From Hymenopellis radicata (Eukaryota; Basidiomycota; Agaricomycetes; Agaricales; Physalacriaceae): a stretch of DNA of 64,000 nt. The DNA lies in assembly GCA_015501595.1 (NCBI GenBank), contig JADNRX010000248.1, forward strand, positions 1 to 64,000, read 5' to 3'. The notes under the pieces are model-generated. The model was not told the DNA's origin, made no database searches, and worked only from the letters and a program-made list of their open reading frames with translations. Position 1 is the first letter of the stretch; each line of letters begins with the position of its first letter. Position numbers and translations under genes: made by a program. Positions 21,963 to 34,307 of this stretch are shown here, piece by piece.

Positions 21963-23185
21963 GTGAAGCTTTTCCTTGGCGCCCATAGGAATCGCATTCG
22001 CATACTCAGACGGTTTCAGGCAGCAAACTCAAACTGTTTGCAGAACAATCCCGTTTTTACGGTCCCAGGACAAACACGAAGAGTTCCTGCGAATCCACCT
22101 TGCGCGGAAACATGGCGTGCAAGTGGAGTTTGGAATGAAGCTCGTGGAATTTGTCCAGAAGCCTTGCAGAAGCCTGATGATGTTACTACAAATTAGTACA
22201 ATACAACAGGTGAAGAGGCTCCCGAATAGAGTCACAGAGGCGGAGACCGTTGACGCGTCCGTATCTTGTCGGCACGGGTGGCGCACATAATACTGTGCGC
22301 CAGCAACTTGGACTGACGTTCCTGGGAGTGATAATGAACGAAGGTCCGTTTATCATGGGTGACACCGATTCAGATATCGAGACTCCTCTAGATCTCAATG
22401 TGAGTTTCGTCCTTTGACCGCCCAACACAGCTTAACAAAATGATTTTAGTACTTTCATACCTGAGGAGAACAAAAACGAACGTCAGTAGACGTCAGTATC
22501 GTTGCTTACGATCTCGTTCATCTCCGTTAAGATCACTCTCCGTCAGTTTGGGCATCGAATTAGATGCCTGCCATGTATACAGTCCAGTCGGAGCGCAAGG
22601 TCTCAATACGGGTATTCCAGACTCTGTAAGTCCTCTTTGCCTTCAGAGAGCCTTACTGATCTTGACCCGTCAGTTCAAGCCAGCTTGAAAACTTTCTCTC
22701 CTACCATGGGCGCGCCACTCCCTTCCTCCTCGCCTCTTACACCGCCGAACGTCTTCCCGTCGTTGCATCTATGCTTTTGGGCTAGTTGTAGGGCGAGTCC
22801 GGTGGTTGTCGACGAGACTTTCGGTGAAACGCAAAGAAAGTAGAGGAGGATGCGTATAGAGGCGGAGCGGATGGGCGGACCTATGCAGGGGATCGCGCAC
22901 CTGACGCCCCGTTTCTTCTTGCTCACGGCGATGGTCAAGAGACAAGTGTATTCGGGACCGTCTTCAAACCGAACTTGCATGCGGTGCTTGTCTTCTCTCC
23001 GATGCTTGAGGCATCTCTGACCGCGCCACACAAGTACCAGGATCTCGTGGATGTCGGAGTGGGCGCACTCGTAGACTCAAAGGGATACACCTACAAACAT
23101 TATGATGTTTAGGGAGCCAAGTACGTCGAAGAGGGAGGACGGTTTTCACCGTTATTTCTCGAACGTCTTCTTGTAACGGTTAATA
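21963..23185 (+). pseudogene. FAD-dependent aromatic monooxygenase (phenol hydroxylase type)
   Basis: Pieces in several frames fit one flavoprotein hydroxylase in order: DKHEEFLRIHLARKHGVQVE, YLVGTGGAHNTVRQQLGLTF with NEGPFIMGD, a segment GAQGLNTGIPDS (FAD-binding), HGRATPFLLASYTAERLPVV, GDRAPDAP and a thioredoxin-like C-terminus (ETSVFGTVFKPNLHAVLVFS). Short introns with GT-AG borders remain (for example 22400-22449 and 22627-22672). Frameshifts and stops occur (after the GGAH region and after MLLG), and the N-terminal dinucleotide-binding motif is not visible. Such enzymes hydroxylate phenolics; this copy should be dead. Confidence 0.8.
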
Positions 23186-23506
23186 ATGATCAGATGCTAC
23201 TAGTAGTACTTATTTCGTATCGAGAGCGTGTTGTGTTATGTGCGTAAGACCTCCGAGTTATGTTCAAAAGGACCATAGAAATGTATTTCAGAATAAACGA
23301 GTGGACGGTTAATTAACCAACGCCTTCAAATGGACTGATGAGCTGTATAGGATCGAACATTCCTTCTTGCACCCCTCAACACGACCATTGCTTGACCCAG
23401 CGCCACGAAAAGGTATAATCTAGAGACTAACGGGAACACAGCCGATAGAGACGAGCCCTCCTGTAGCAAAGTAAGCAAGACATTCCTCTCAGCAATGAAG
23501 AGGACG

Positions 23507-24090
23507 CTATTGAGGCCTACCATGAGAGTTGTCTTCGCAGCAGACGGCACTGGCAGAGCTATACGATTGTCGTCAACATTGGTGCTCGTATCCAAAGGCA
23601 TGATGAACTTACCAGTCGCTTCCTCCAACGCCGATGACGGTGATGGGGCTGCAAGTAAGGCCGATGGGCTAGGTAGCCCAGGCAGGGAAGGTCCCAATGG
23701 AGACGAAGACCAAGGGAAGAGAGAGCGGGCAGAGAGAGCGGGACTTGGGCGTCCGGAGATCGAGTCGTGTAGAGCACCAATGTGTACCGATCCAGAAGTA
23801 GATGTAGTGCGTGTTTAGCTGTAGCACAGCCACAATCGTCTGCGTCTTGCCATCATCGTCCGTCTCGAGTCGCGAGCGTGGTCGGATACCCCTAGTCCAC
23901 CGACATCGACATTGAGGTCCTGGACGACAACGCCCAAGAGGCCGAAAAGGCCCGCGGCGGCGGCGTCTTTCGCTGGGACGACTGAGTTGCAGCACTGGAC
24001 TGGCCCGGTGGAGCAGTCTCTGCGAACCGGGGTGGCGGCCGCAAGAGCAGCGAGGGCAAGAGTAACGAGAGTGGCAAGTTGGAACTGCAT
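23507..24090 (-). pseudogene. Class I hydrophobin lacking its last cysteine
   Basis: ATG 24090 gives a signal peptide (MQFQLATLVTLALAALAAA), then C-x6-CC (CSTGPVQCC), VVPAKDAAAAGLFGLLGVVV, LTCSPITVIGVGGSDC and SASAVCCEDNSHG. Joining needs an unusually long first intron (about 23904-23669, 236 nt) and a normal 54-nt intron. That accounts for seven of the eight conserved Cys. After NSHG one extra base (ggtaggcctc) shifts the frame to a stop at 23507-23509, and the eighth Cys is not found in either frame. Class I hydrophobins coat hyphae and aerial structures with amphipathic layers. The gene may be newly dead, or the 3' end may be wrong; the N-terminal part could be expressed. Confidence 0.72.
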
Positions 24091-24163
24091 GGCTGAATAG
24101 AGAGACTGGATAATGATACTGGAACTGGTGGTGTGTTCGAGTGAAGAACGACGCTTCACTTCC

Positions 24164-24176
24164 TGATCCTTTTATA
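24164..24176 (-). promoter_or_regulatory. TATA box of the hydrophobin gene
   Basis: On the minus strand ggtataaaagg lies about 80 bp upstream of the hydrophobin ATG, as in strongly expressed fungal genes. Confidence 0.55.
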
Positions 24177-24259
24177 CCCTCAAAGAGGGTGCTGAAAATT
24201 TTCTTTGCATGGGAAGAAAAGCAGACTCGTACGATTCGGGTTCTCGACATCATAGTGAC

Positions 24260-27057
24260 GGCGGTGGAATAAATCTAGAACAGTGGAGGAAGTCATGAAG
24301 GTATTGAAGAAAGGGAAGATCGTTTGTTGGAAGTAATGATTCTAGCATCGCCAATACCATATTTGATTGCATCCGTTAGCAAAAGAAGACGTCCTGGGAA
24401 AGAGGGTGAGCATCCATTGGTCGACGGCCTTTGGCCGCATCCATGAAACAAGCACTTTCAACATGGCATGCTGAATACAAGGCCGAAGTATCTAAGATCG
24501 TCACGTACGTTGTTCATCGCTGTGATGCATAACGGTATTCGAAGACAGTCGTTGACAGCTTTGTCGTGGTTCTATTGCCATCTTACCCAATGTTAATTTT
24601 CGGTCACCGAAGTTCTCTTCGCGACCGAGAAACCGTGATTCGACCAGATCTATCCCAGCAGCAATGAAGAGCAATGACTGCTTTGGAATGGCGCCGGCCT
24701 TGAAAGCTACGGCGAGATCTGCTCCAGAGTATATGTCGGTCGCATCGCTGAAGAGTCCAGCAGTGCTGTAAAGATGTTCTGTTAGCCAGTATGAGCATCA
24801 GAGCATCAGAACATCGCTTAAAGAAGGATCTCGTCAAGCTTCTGCGAACGTGATAGCATCATGACCGTCAAGACTTTTAGATGTCATGCTCCATCTAGCA
24901 GTGATCTGGTCCTTCATCTATGACGCCAAGCGCGCTCCAAGAAATGAATGATGTTCTTGTGTTCACGTCCAAGATCTCGAAACTATCATTTACTGCGATC
25001 TTGACAAGATACCCAGACTATAGCAAATTGAGGAATGAGGCGACCTAAGGGTTCACGAGAAGTACGGGGCATCTCCAACGTTTGGTAATTCCACCCTCCC
25101 AAGAGGTGGAGAGAAGTGAAACACGTGAAGTGTGGCGCGTAACAACATGGAGGGTGCGACCATTCGACCTGCTTGTCGTAGACTCGTAGTTATGAAAAAT
25201 GAGCACGTCAGAGTTCGACAGCACTGGCCGGCAGAATCGTTCCTTTGTAAGCTCGAGGCGATACTGCCCCAGACCATACAAGGGCAAGTCCTGCATTCGG
25301 CGGTGCCCGTAATATGAGAATCTTTCACGATATTGTCTATTAACGTAGCTGTTAATACCAAAAGATGAATTACTCTGGAAACCACGTACTTTATAGGTGT
25401 GGTAAAGACATGCGGTAGTAAGTCTTGATCTGCACGATGGCAACGGCGGGTGTAAAACTGGTTCTTACGAAGGAGGTAGGCCGGATGTTGACTGTGGAAG
25501 TGGAGTGGGGGTTGACGGAGTCGAGGGGTGTCGTCGGTGAAGGGCGACTCAGAAGCATTTGATCCAGAGCTTCGAGGACGGGGTCTCCAGAGAGAGATAA
25601 CCAGAAGAGGATGTCAAGACTCAACTCCAACATAAAACCAAGGCGTTTGAACTTTGCACACGCAGATCCTCGATTTTCTGCAGCCTCAATCAGTAATGCG
25701 CGAGGTCGAGCGCATCAGGAGCTTGGTCTGCCAGATAGCCTGTGGGGATATCATCTTACCATGTCCAATTTCATCCTTCCACAGTTGATGGAGCGACGCC
25801 TCTTCTATCCGTTCCTTCTCGCCCCCGCGTGTACTCCGCCAGATTATACAGACGCGTCATCGCCGTCTCCTTGATGCAAGCGTCTTTCACCCAATGCGTT
25901 GGATGGCAAACAGCTCGATAGAACTTGACCGTTTGGTGTGGAGTTGCGTGACACGTAACAGTCACGAAACGACTTTCGACATCCCACCTGGATATAATTA
26001 TCCATGAAGCAGTCGACTTTCATCCCACCGCTGTAGATAGCTTGAGCTATTCTCAGCATTATAGACATCTTACTTGCGCCACGTTCACATGCTAGCCTTT
26101 CTCTTCCTTCAAGATGCGTTGCTTACTAGCTCCTCCGAAGCCTCTCAACTGGCCTGCGCACTTGCTGCTTGACTTCGGCTTTCTTTGTCTTCTGCTCTGC
26201 TTCAATCTTCGTCATTCTTCCGTCTTCGACATAATGGCTTCAGAAGAATGGCGTCACAGCGGCTGACGTCTTGAGCGATTCAACCTGGACTTGCACGTCA
26301 ACATCAGGTCTTCAAGTGGTCACTCAGGCTTCGGGACACCCTACTTTGATGACTGGGTAATTTCCTCCGAACCGTAACCGCAGCTTTGCGGTCGTCGAGA
26401 CGATCCCAAATGTGGCGCGGAAAACCTCGGAAACAATCAATACTCTAGACTTCAATACCGCAGGCATATGTTTTCCGAGCCCGAATGCGCTTGAAGATCG
26501 GGTGCACTGCAGACCGGACACGCAAGTTGGGCGACTACATATGAATATTCTGCTTCCAAGGCCCGTTGTATGGATTCTTATCCGCTGCAGGTAACGGCCG
26601 TCAACGGTACTGTCCCGACCGTTCTTTTGAACTGTTCAGTGTTCATGGCACGGGTCGAAAAGGGCTGAAGCTCTGAAGATGTACTGAATGGTGATCGACG
26701 TACTTCGGTATGTTGTACGCGTAGGAGATAATTGTCCTCGAAAGACAGCGATTGGATGCGGATAACGTTGTCCGGAGTCAAAATTCGGTCAGGGTAGATC
26801 ACGACTGATGTTCGCGTTATGTAAGAGACGGCGTATCCCTTTTCTCAGTACTCCCGCGATATTTTCAGTTCGAATCCACCTTTCTATCATCTGATTCGAG
26901 TTGGCGACCAAGAAACACGAGCATGGCTCATCCATGACATGTCTGACCACGGATACCCGTTCTGCGCCGCCTTTGACTGACGTAATGGATGAGGGGACCT
27001 CCCCAACTTATTCCGGCGAATCCGAACTGCCCCGGTCATCTCTTTCCTCCTACCCCA
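24260..27057. other. Long stretch without a recognisable gene
   Basis: Several minus-strand frames look weakly coding (for example FSDATDIYSGADLAVAFKAG near 24600-24770, and a hydrophobic frame at 25053-25385), but none can be extended into a known protein and they carry stops. They may be exons of a degenerate or lineage-specific gene. I cannot name it. Confidence 0.4.
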
Positions 27058-29158
27058 ATGTTGTCTGTCTCGAGAAAAGTGCCTCTCAGGCGTCTGACCC
27101 GTTCGTTCTTTGGTAGTCCAGAGGGTGGAAAGCAGAGTCTTGTCATCCTTGGATCTGGTTGGGGAGGGTACGAAGTCTTGCGCGGCGTCGATAAGAAAAA
27201 ATGGAGTGCGCTCTGCTTTTTTTTCGCGTTTTATGGTGCTGATATTGGATACAGATGTTACTGTTATCTCTCCGAACACCTACTTTAACTTTACACCTCT
27301 CCTCGCCGGAGCAGCTGTGGGTACACTCGAATTTAGATGCACAGTCGAGCCAGTGAGTCCTGAACGGTACACATCGATTTTCTCTAACAAGTTTCAGGTT
27401 CGGCGCTACACACCTCAAGTGGTATGTCATCGTTTCCCTTCTGGTCATACGAGCGCCGTTGAAACCTTTGCAGCAATACTATCAAGCCTGGTGTGATAAG
27501 ATTGGTATGTTCATCGTCGCTATGTGGCGATTACCACCTAATGACGCGTCCAGATTTCAAGAGAAAGTCCATCACTTGTGTCAGTCGCCTTCCGCTTTGA
27601 TCGTGACTCTGTTATTCAGTCTATTCTAGGTATCTGCAACACCTCCCGTCTCGTTCGGAAACGCCCCACCAGCCAAACAGCAACCCTTCCAAGTGTCTTA
27701 CGACAAACTCGTTGTTGCCGTCGGCGCGTACAGACAAAGTTAGTGTCATCTCCGGTCTCGCCTATCATTGCCTTATCTGTCTCGCGTAGCTTTCAATATT
27801 CCGGGTGTTAAAGAACATGCACACTTTCTCAAAGACGTCAAAGACGCGCGATTAATTCGCACCCGCATTCTTGAATGCCTTGAACAAGCAAACCAGCCTG
27901 ACTTGACAGACGCTGATCGCAGAAAGTTGCTCAACTTCTGTATCGTGGGTATGTTGACTTTCTTACCCAAATCAAAATATCAACCTTACCGGAATGACAA
28001 GGTGGCGGACCCACAGGCGTCGAGTTTGCCGCTGAGCTCCACGACCTTCTTCACAACGAGATTGCTAAAAGATACCCTGAACTCGCGAAACTGGCCAGGA
28101 TTAACTTGTATGATGTTGCCGACAGCATCTTGGGTACTTTCGACAGCAGTCTCGTGAGCTATACTGAGCGTACGCTGCGACGTGAAGGAATCAGTATCCA
28201 CACGAATCATCACGTCGAGAAAGTTGAAAAGGTTGGTTCTGTTGCATATCTTGCTTATGGTCTGACCCCTCTTTTAGGGCAAGCTGTTCCTCAAAGATGT
28301 CGGAGAAGGTATTACATTTCTTGAAGGAGTGAATGACTGCTCATTCTTGTTAGCCGACTTTGGCCTCTTGGTCTGGTCAACTGGCCTTGCGCCCAACCCA
28401 CTAACGAGCTCCATTACCGAAATTAAGAAACGCGAACGCACCGATCGGTCAGTTCATCATTCGCTGGATTTTTTCCCGCTTACAGTGGACATAGGTTACT
28501 CACCGACACGTACCTCAACGTGATACGCACGGACGGAACCGTTGACCCAGACGTCTGGGCCATAGGTGACGCGTCATCCATTGAAGTTGACCCCCTTCCC
28601 GCTACTGCTCAAGGTACTTCTTGCCCCTTGCTAGAACAAGGTCCGTATTAATGCTGGGTCTAGTCGCCAACCAAAAGGCCAAATACGTCACAAAGTCGTT
28701 GAACAAACTCGCCAACGTCCGCCCTACACATGATGACGATGCGAGCAAGATACACGTTCAAGAGCCTTTCGAGTTCAGAAACCGTGGAAGCTTGGCGTAT
28801 ATTGGCGGATGGTAAGCGACTGCTACTTGATGCAAACAGTTTACCTCATTGATCGCCAAGGCGCGCTATCTACGACCGATCGAAAACGCCAGGAGATCCT
28901 GATAAGAAATTCATGAACAAAGAGTCTGGAAGGGTGGCTTGGCTACTTTGGCGCTCGGCGTACTTCACCCAGACCTTGAGCTTGAGGAACAAGTAAGTTG
29001 TTTCCTACGCACCCCGCCCCTATGGCTCATTCATTTCGCTAGGATCCTGGTCCCAACATACTGGTTCTTGAACTGTACGTGCCTCTGTGTTTGACTTTGA
29101 ACACTTTACTAATGTCGGGCGCTCAGGGATATTCGGTCGCGACCTCACGAGGTTCTAA
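27058..29158 (+). CDS. NDE1: External alternative NADH:ubiquinone oxidoreductase (type II NADH dehydrogenase)
   Basis: ATG 27058 opens a basic, hydroxylated mitochondrial presequence (MLSVSRKVPLRRLTRSFFGS). Then come the FAD-binding motif LVILGSGWGGYEVL, SPNTYFNFTPLLAGAAVGTL, YDKLVVAVGAYRQTFNIPGV, the NADH-binding motif GGGPTGVEFAAEL, LLVWSTGLAPNP, a VWAIGDASSIE segment (second FAD contact) and GGWKAIYD near the C-terminus, which ends IFGRDLTRF (stop 29156-29158). About ten introns of 50-60 nt interrupt it, all with GT-AG borders. The enzyme passes electrons from cytosolic NADH to ubiquinone without proton pumping, at the outer face of the inner membrane. No EF-hand insert is visible. External rather than internal orientation is inferred from likeness to NDE proteins. 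Confidence 0.88.
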
Positions 29159-29373
29159 TAAGGGTTTTTGGTTGTATTTAACTCGATAGACATAGACTGC
29201 ATCGTATTTGTGAGTGTACTTACATATTCATACTCCAGTACTAAAGTTCTCTCCTTCAGGTACTCATCATACCTTACCATGTCCACTTGTATAATTATTA
29301 ATAGATCACGCTTCATCACCTCTTACACTCAATATTAAACCAGACCTGCTGGTTCCCACCTGGTCGGCCTCCC

Positions 29374-30031
29374 CTACTCGAGGATCTTCGCTCTCTCACT
29401 TCTGTTCCGCTTGAGCGGCCAAATACGAGAACCAGACCTCTTCGGCAGCGTTGACCGTCGTGGCAGCTCCGGCGCCAGACTCAGAGTGAGCGATAGAGCT
29501 GACGCGGACGCGAAATTCCACCCTTTCGCCCGCCGACCTGCGGGACAAGTTTCAGGTCAATACATGCGGAAGACGTGCATCAAGTCTTACCGTCAAGCGT
29601 GCTCGATGGTGACTCGGGTCTGGAGGTGCGATCCCACACTGCTCTCAGGAAAATATCCGCATCGTCGTCGTCTTCGAAAAGGATTCCAAACTTCCTTGTC
29701 TATGTCACGTTCCCACTGTTCAGCTATCCCAGGACAACACGAAGGAGGGACTAACCAAACCGTGAAACCAGTGAAAGCTCGGCAGCCCGTCGACATGGTA
29801 GTCGAACCTGCCCTCTGTCGGGAGCCTGTACGCCCAGAGCACCTTCCACGCGCCCGCGTCGTCGCAGGCGAAGAGCCGGAACGAGAGCTCGTCGTTGTTC
29901 TCGGCGCCGAAGACGAGGATGCCCCGGTGGCCGTAGTACTTCCACTCGGACGAGGTCGGGTGGGTGTGGTAGATCTTGGCCAGCGCAGTGGACATGGCGA
30001 TGGGGGTGTACACTGGTGTCTTCAGTGACAT
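29374..30031 (-). CDS. Small stand-alone WH1/EVH1-domain protein
   Basis: ATG 30031 (MSLKTPVYTPIAMS). Residues about 10-115 form a WH1 domain: ALAKIYHTHPTSSEWKYYGH, RGILVFG, WKVLWAYRL, FDYHVDGLPSFHWFHGL and, after a 56-nt intron, RKFGILFEDDDDADIFLRAV. WASP/Las17 proteins start with such a domain, which binds verprolin/WIP-type proline motifs. Here a further intron leads to a short basic Ser/Arg-rich tail and a stop at 29374-29376, for about 180 residues in all. No proline-rich, WH2 or acidic VCA part follows, so it would not activate Arp2/3 by itself. It may be a decoy or a truncated Las17 relative. Confidence 0.72.
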
Positions 30032-30039
30032 GGTGGTAG

Positions 30040-30770
30040 GGAGAAGAGGAGAGGTGTTGCGCCCTCGTGGGACCAACGAGTTTGAGGTGGGGATAAGGAT
30101 AAGATAGGGGACGCGGGGAAGAGTGCGATTTGGCTGGCGAGTACGTCAAGTGTAGGCTGAGAGCAGGAATGGTGTGCATATTTACATTGATTGGGATGAT
30201 GTTCCGGACGTGTGGAAGGCGGTGCAGTACTTCAACATGTCGAGGAAATGGGCTTGGGTTGCGAGAGGTAAGTAAAGAAAGCTAATAAGTTAAGGATCAT
30301 GATCAGGGAGGTTGGGCGGGACTTCGTATGCTTCGTCCGCGGACTAAGGCGGTAATTTGTTGAATTCAAATGGCTGAGGAATATTTGGAGTTGCACCCGA
30401 ACAACACAGGTATAGAACGGGATGTGGGAGGAAGACGTTGTTCTTATATGTACTCGCAGACTGATGCTCTTACCAATCTTCCTGTAAGTCCAGACTATTG
30501 CTGGAGTCCGTAGATCCGGGAGTACCTCAATCTCGGCGAACGATGCTGATGTGCAGTAGCAGGTACTAGGACACCACTGGTAGCGCGTCTCAGATTCATG
30601 GAACGCTGCGGGAAGTGCAAATTGAGATGGAGAGATACCTCCTAGAGCTATATCGAAGACTTAAGGCGTGTGTAACCTTTGGACATATTACCTTCAATTG
30701 CGATACAAGTTGTGAAGTCCTACTGAATTTTACCCCATCGACGTGCAAGTAAGTACTATAAGTCGTGGCG
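30040..30770. other. Intergenic, no recognisable gene
   Basis: Upstream of the WH1 gene; no conserved coding sequence seen. Confidence 0.45.
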
Positions 30771-31990
30771 GAAAGACACTTTGCCCTCAACATCCTACGT
30801 TCGAGAAGTAATCCCGCGGAATTCATGGCAATTATGTATCACCACCCTAGCGTTTGGGCATGCCTTCGTCAAACCAGACATCAAAGCAGCGTTGCCGCCA
30901 TAGACCTCCAAGCGATGAATGTTAGGCAACTCTGCCTTCGTAACCGAGTATCTCCACTGCCGCGGAAGAGTGCTCAACTTAAAGTCCTCTGCCCTGCTAT
31001 GCGACGCTAGCTTTGCGCTCATGACCTGTGTCACCTCGAGAACATCCACCTGCCTGGGGAGTGAGAGAGACGCAAGGTTTCCGTCCTTGACAGTCCAGTC
31101 ATGATAAACGATCCCAAAGTAGTGTACCCTAGGGAATTTGGCAGGGATGATGCACGCGATGTTGTCGAGGACCTCCGACATATCGATGTCGAGTTCGGGA
31201 TCGTCGGGATGGCTGGGGCAGTGGGTGGTGATGCTGCGGCATGACGTGCGCGCGTCCAGACAGCGACCAAGTTTCCTCATCATTTGGAGAAAATTGGTGT
31301 CGTTGTGGTACGCGTGCTGTATGTAGTGTTTGTAATGGGCATGGTTGAAGATGTGAACGTGCGACATGAAGACGCGTGTGAACTCCCATGCAAAGTCGAG
31401 GCCGACGAGGGAAAAGGAGGTGAACATGTCCATGCGCTCGGGAGGGTGAGATTATGTGAGAGCCAGGCTTCGCGGATGATAATCTCGATGAGCTCGTAGG
31501 GTAGACGCGAGCCAAATTCAGTTGATGAGGAGGTGGTGGAAGACATGATGCAGATAGACAGAGTGGCCTTGTGAATGAATTCCCGGTCCTCTTTATACCA
31601 TTTCGGCGCCCGATTGTTGAATCATTCAGAGACATTACCACCCCCGTTCTACCGATTGGGGAGTCAGTCAATGGGGGCTGGACCCTATGTTGAACAAGCA
31701 TTAATTTATCGCGCCACACTATCAAAGTAGCGTCAGCAGCGACGTTAGTGGATAAAGCGTGCAATACAGCAAATAGCGAAGACACATACCACCAAGAGCA
31801 GCTAAGAGTTTAGAGATCGGTAACGCGAAGAAGCCGAGGACAATGCTCAAAGATTGTAGCCCATGATCGTTGATCGAATTCATGGGTCTTCGGAGAGACA
31901 AGTTCCGTTGCACAGCATTGGCCGACCCGATCGGTCAATGACCGCCAATGTCTACGGTGTGTAGTAAAAACAAAGACATTGGCGAGTGAT
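30770..31990 (-). repeat. Inverted dispersed duplication of 9400-10510
   Basis: The whole block, including about 440 bp upstream of the F-box ATG and about 25 bp downstream of its stop, matches 9400-10510 on the opposite strand with roughly 5-10% differences by eye. Its upstream end carries what looks like the last codons of another gene. Confidence 0.75.
30795..31546 (-). pseudogene. F-box protein, copy 2, frameshifted
   Basis: ATG 31546 (MSSTTSSSTEFGSR) and the same F-box-like segment LPYELIEIIIREAW as the copy at 9742. Shortly after, one base is missing (ccctcccgagcgcatgg versus ccctccgcgaacgcatgg, near 31440). Beyond it a long open frame is intact to the end: FSLVGLDFAWEFTRVFMSHV, a Cys/His-rich part, and the end ITSRT at 30795. 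Thus the part broken in copy 1 is whole here, and the reverse. Confidence 0.7.
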
Positions 31991-32115
31991 TTCGACGGTC
32001 TTGCCACTGCCCGGGCCTCGGAGATCTATCGTCGTTACTACTAGTCTCAGACAATGAGTACTTCCTTTGTGAATATACCGATGCATTGCCCAGAATCCCC
32101 ATGAAAAAAATACAC

Positions 32116-34307
32116 CTATGGCAGCAGCTGTGATGAAAGTAAACTGAGCTCTGAAGAATCATCTTCACTTCGATACCGAGAGCGTCGGAGCCCGATTGTT
32201 CCTCTACTCAATGAACCAATATCCAGACGTTCCGCGCTCTCTTTCTCTTTCTCGTTGAAGAAATCAGTTGAAGTACCACTCTTTTCATCGTCCGAAAAAT
32301 GCTGTGCAACGATAGCAGCCGAGTTGGTCAAGAAGCGTTGGGCGACCTCGAGCTCCGTCACGCCCGTGCCACCCAACTCGCTCGACCTGCTGGTTCCCAC
32401 CCAAAGCGAGAACCCCAAGGACAGCAGGCCATAAAGGTATAGACACGTCAAGAAGGTTGCTAGGGCGGGAAGGGGATATCGACTAGCTGTTTGGACTAGG
32501 ACTGTGTCGGCAGAGTACGATTCTGTACGCTGCATGAGCGGCGAGGCGTATCCGATGGAGGAGGCGCTGATGTTTCTGGCCAAGAGCTGGACAAAATCTT
32601 CGGATGGGAGGTCAATGGAAGTTTCCAGCTGCGAGTGGAGATACGTGACCATCTCTGGTGTCAAGGTCGTTTGATATGCGGCAAGGAGGGCTGAGGTAGT
32701 GTTGAAATCCGTCAGCCTTGGGTCTCCGGTGAGAGAGTAACGACCATCCGTTTCCGTTACATTCACTTCATACATACTCAGTTGACATGAGCCGATGAAG
32801 TACTGAGACGTAGTACTGCTAACCGGTGCTCGCGAGATTAGATACCAACCGGGTGTGGCGTTATGCTTCCTAATGTTGCTTGCCTCGTGGAAGTTAAGAA
32901 CGAAGACAGCGCTGAAAGGATTGATGGCTGAATCTGCGGGATAGCCGGTCAGGAAGCGTTCATTGGTGGCTGCGTTGAATGGGAGTACATCTTCGTTGTA
33001 CAGGGGAGACTGACTTTGGCCTTCGCCGGACACATTCAGAGCCGGAGACAAGCTTCGGCAGAGAACTACACTATTGGATTCCGGGAGATCGACGTCGCAG
33101 CCAGTGACGGGCTGGCATTGCGAGGATATCCCAAAGGTCGGAAAAGTTATGTTCGTCGTGTCAGAAGGATCAGGCATGGTAGCTGGTACGATGACAGCGA
33201 TGGCCTCGCCTGAGGGAGAGGCGACGAAATGCATATTATTGACTGCACTCTGATTGCTCCCAGCGACAACTGCCTCGTGGAACGTATCCGATGTTCCCCA
33301 ATGCACATTGGGGTCGTCGGCGGATGCGTATGAGAATGATTGACAGTTCGTCAAATTGTTGGACGGCGAAGAGGTTCCCAGGAGGAATGGAGAAGGACCT
33401 GGGCAAGCAGTTTCATTGATTATCGAGCCCGTGTTTGGCATGGATGCGTCGAACTCATTGCCACCTTGTGCAGGCAGTACGGGTGTAAATGATGTATGGA
33501 CGAATGAGCTAGCCGTCGTATGAAGCCAGAAGTCGGCAATCCTATCATGATGTGAGAACTGGTGATCAAGATTGAGAGGCTATATAAGACTTACCCAATA
33601 CTATGGCTCAATAGTAAGATAATAACCAGAAGAGAAAAAGCACGGTTCAAAGTAGACGCCGTTCTCGGGTATCGCTTCGACTTCATAAGATAGCTACCTG
33701 TTTCATAGGCAGCATACAAGTTACTGCTACCGCATACTTTGAGGAGGAGAGAATATTGCTGAGGCGTTGGGGATGATATCTGAATACGAGTATCCGGCTC
33801 GTAACGATCCTCCACCCACGCAGCGGCAATGCGGTATGCGACCATGCCCATCAAAAGCGGAACACATATTGGCACGATGGTGCTCTACAAGGCTATACGT
33901 AAGTTGGCGAACTGAACAAAACGATGCGTACTCACCGCAATCGAAGCGATGGCCAATCCATACAAGAACGACTCTCCAGTATTGTCTCCAACTCCAGGCC
34001 GCTCAATTGCAACTATTGCGTTCCTGAAGAAATGTTCCTCGCTTGCAGGATGCTCCGTTATTCGCTTTGTCCACAACCAAACGAGCAGAGCAGTCGCAAT
34101 GCCTGCACTCGCGATGAATGTGGCGATTCCAGGCACTATGGACCAAAGAGACACTCTCTTGGTCCTCAAATTTTCAGGCGGAAGGAACTTCTCGGAGACG
34201 AGGGTAGCGCTTCTGAGGGCACTGGCGCGCGCCTCTGACGTACTTGATAGAGAGTCCGGATGTTGATAGTCGTGCGGCGTCGAGTACTTGGAAGACAGCG
34301 ACGGCAT
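32116..34307 (-). CDS. Large agaricomycete membrane glycoprotein of unknown function
   Basis: ATG 34307 (MPSLSSKYSTPHDYQ). Three exons join across two introns (about 33940-33890 and 33595-33543). A membrane span (FIASAGIATALLVWLW) follows a cytosolic N-terminus, then further spans (VPICVPLLMGMVAYRIAAAW and LNRAFSLLVIILLLSHS). A luminal or extracellular domain of over 350 residues has many N-glycosylation sequons (NIT, NVS, NVT, NAT, NTT) and spaced Cys. A last span (LATFLTCLYLYGLLSLGFSL) leads to a Ser/Glu-rich cytosolic tail, stop at 32116. Proteins of this layout are common in mushroom genomes, but I know no function. The frame is intact over the full length. Confidence 0.75.

Noticed and set aside
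24880..25000. Protein kinase fragment (HKNIIHFLE)
   Set aside because: A single short phrase without other kinase motifs around it.
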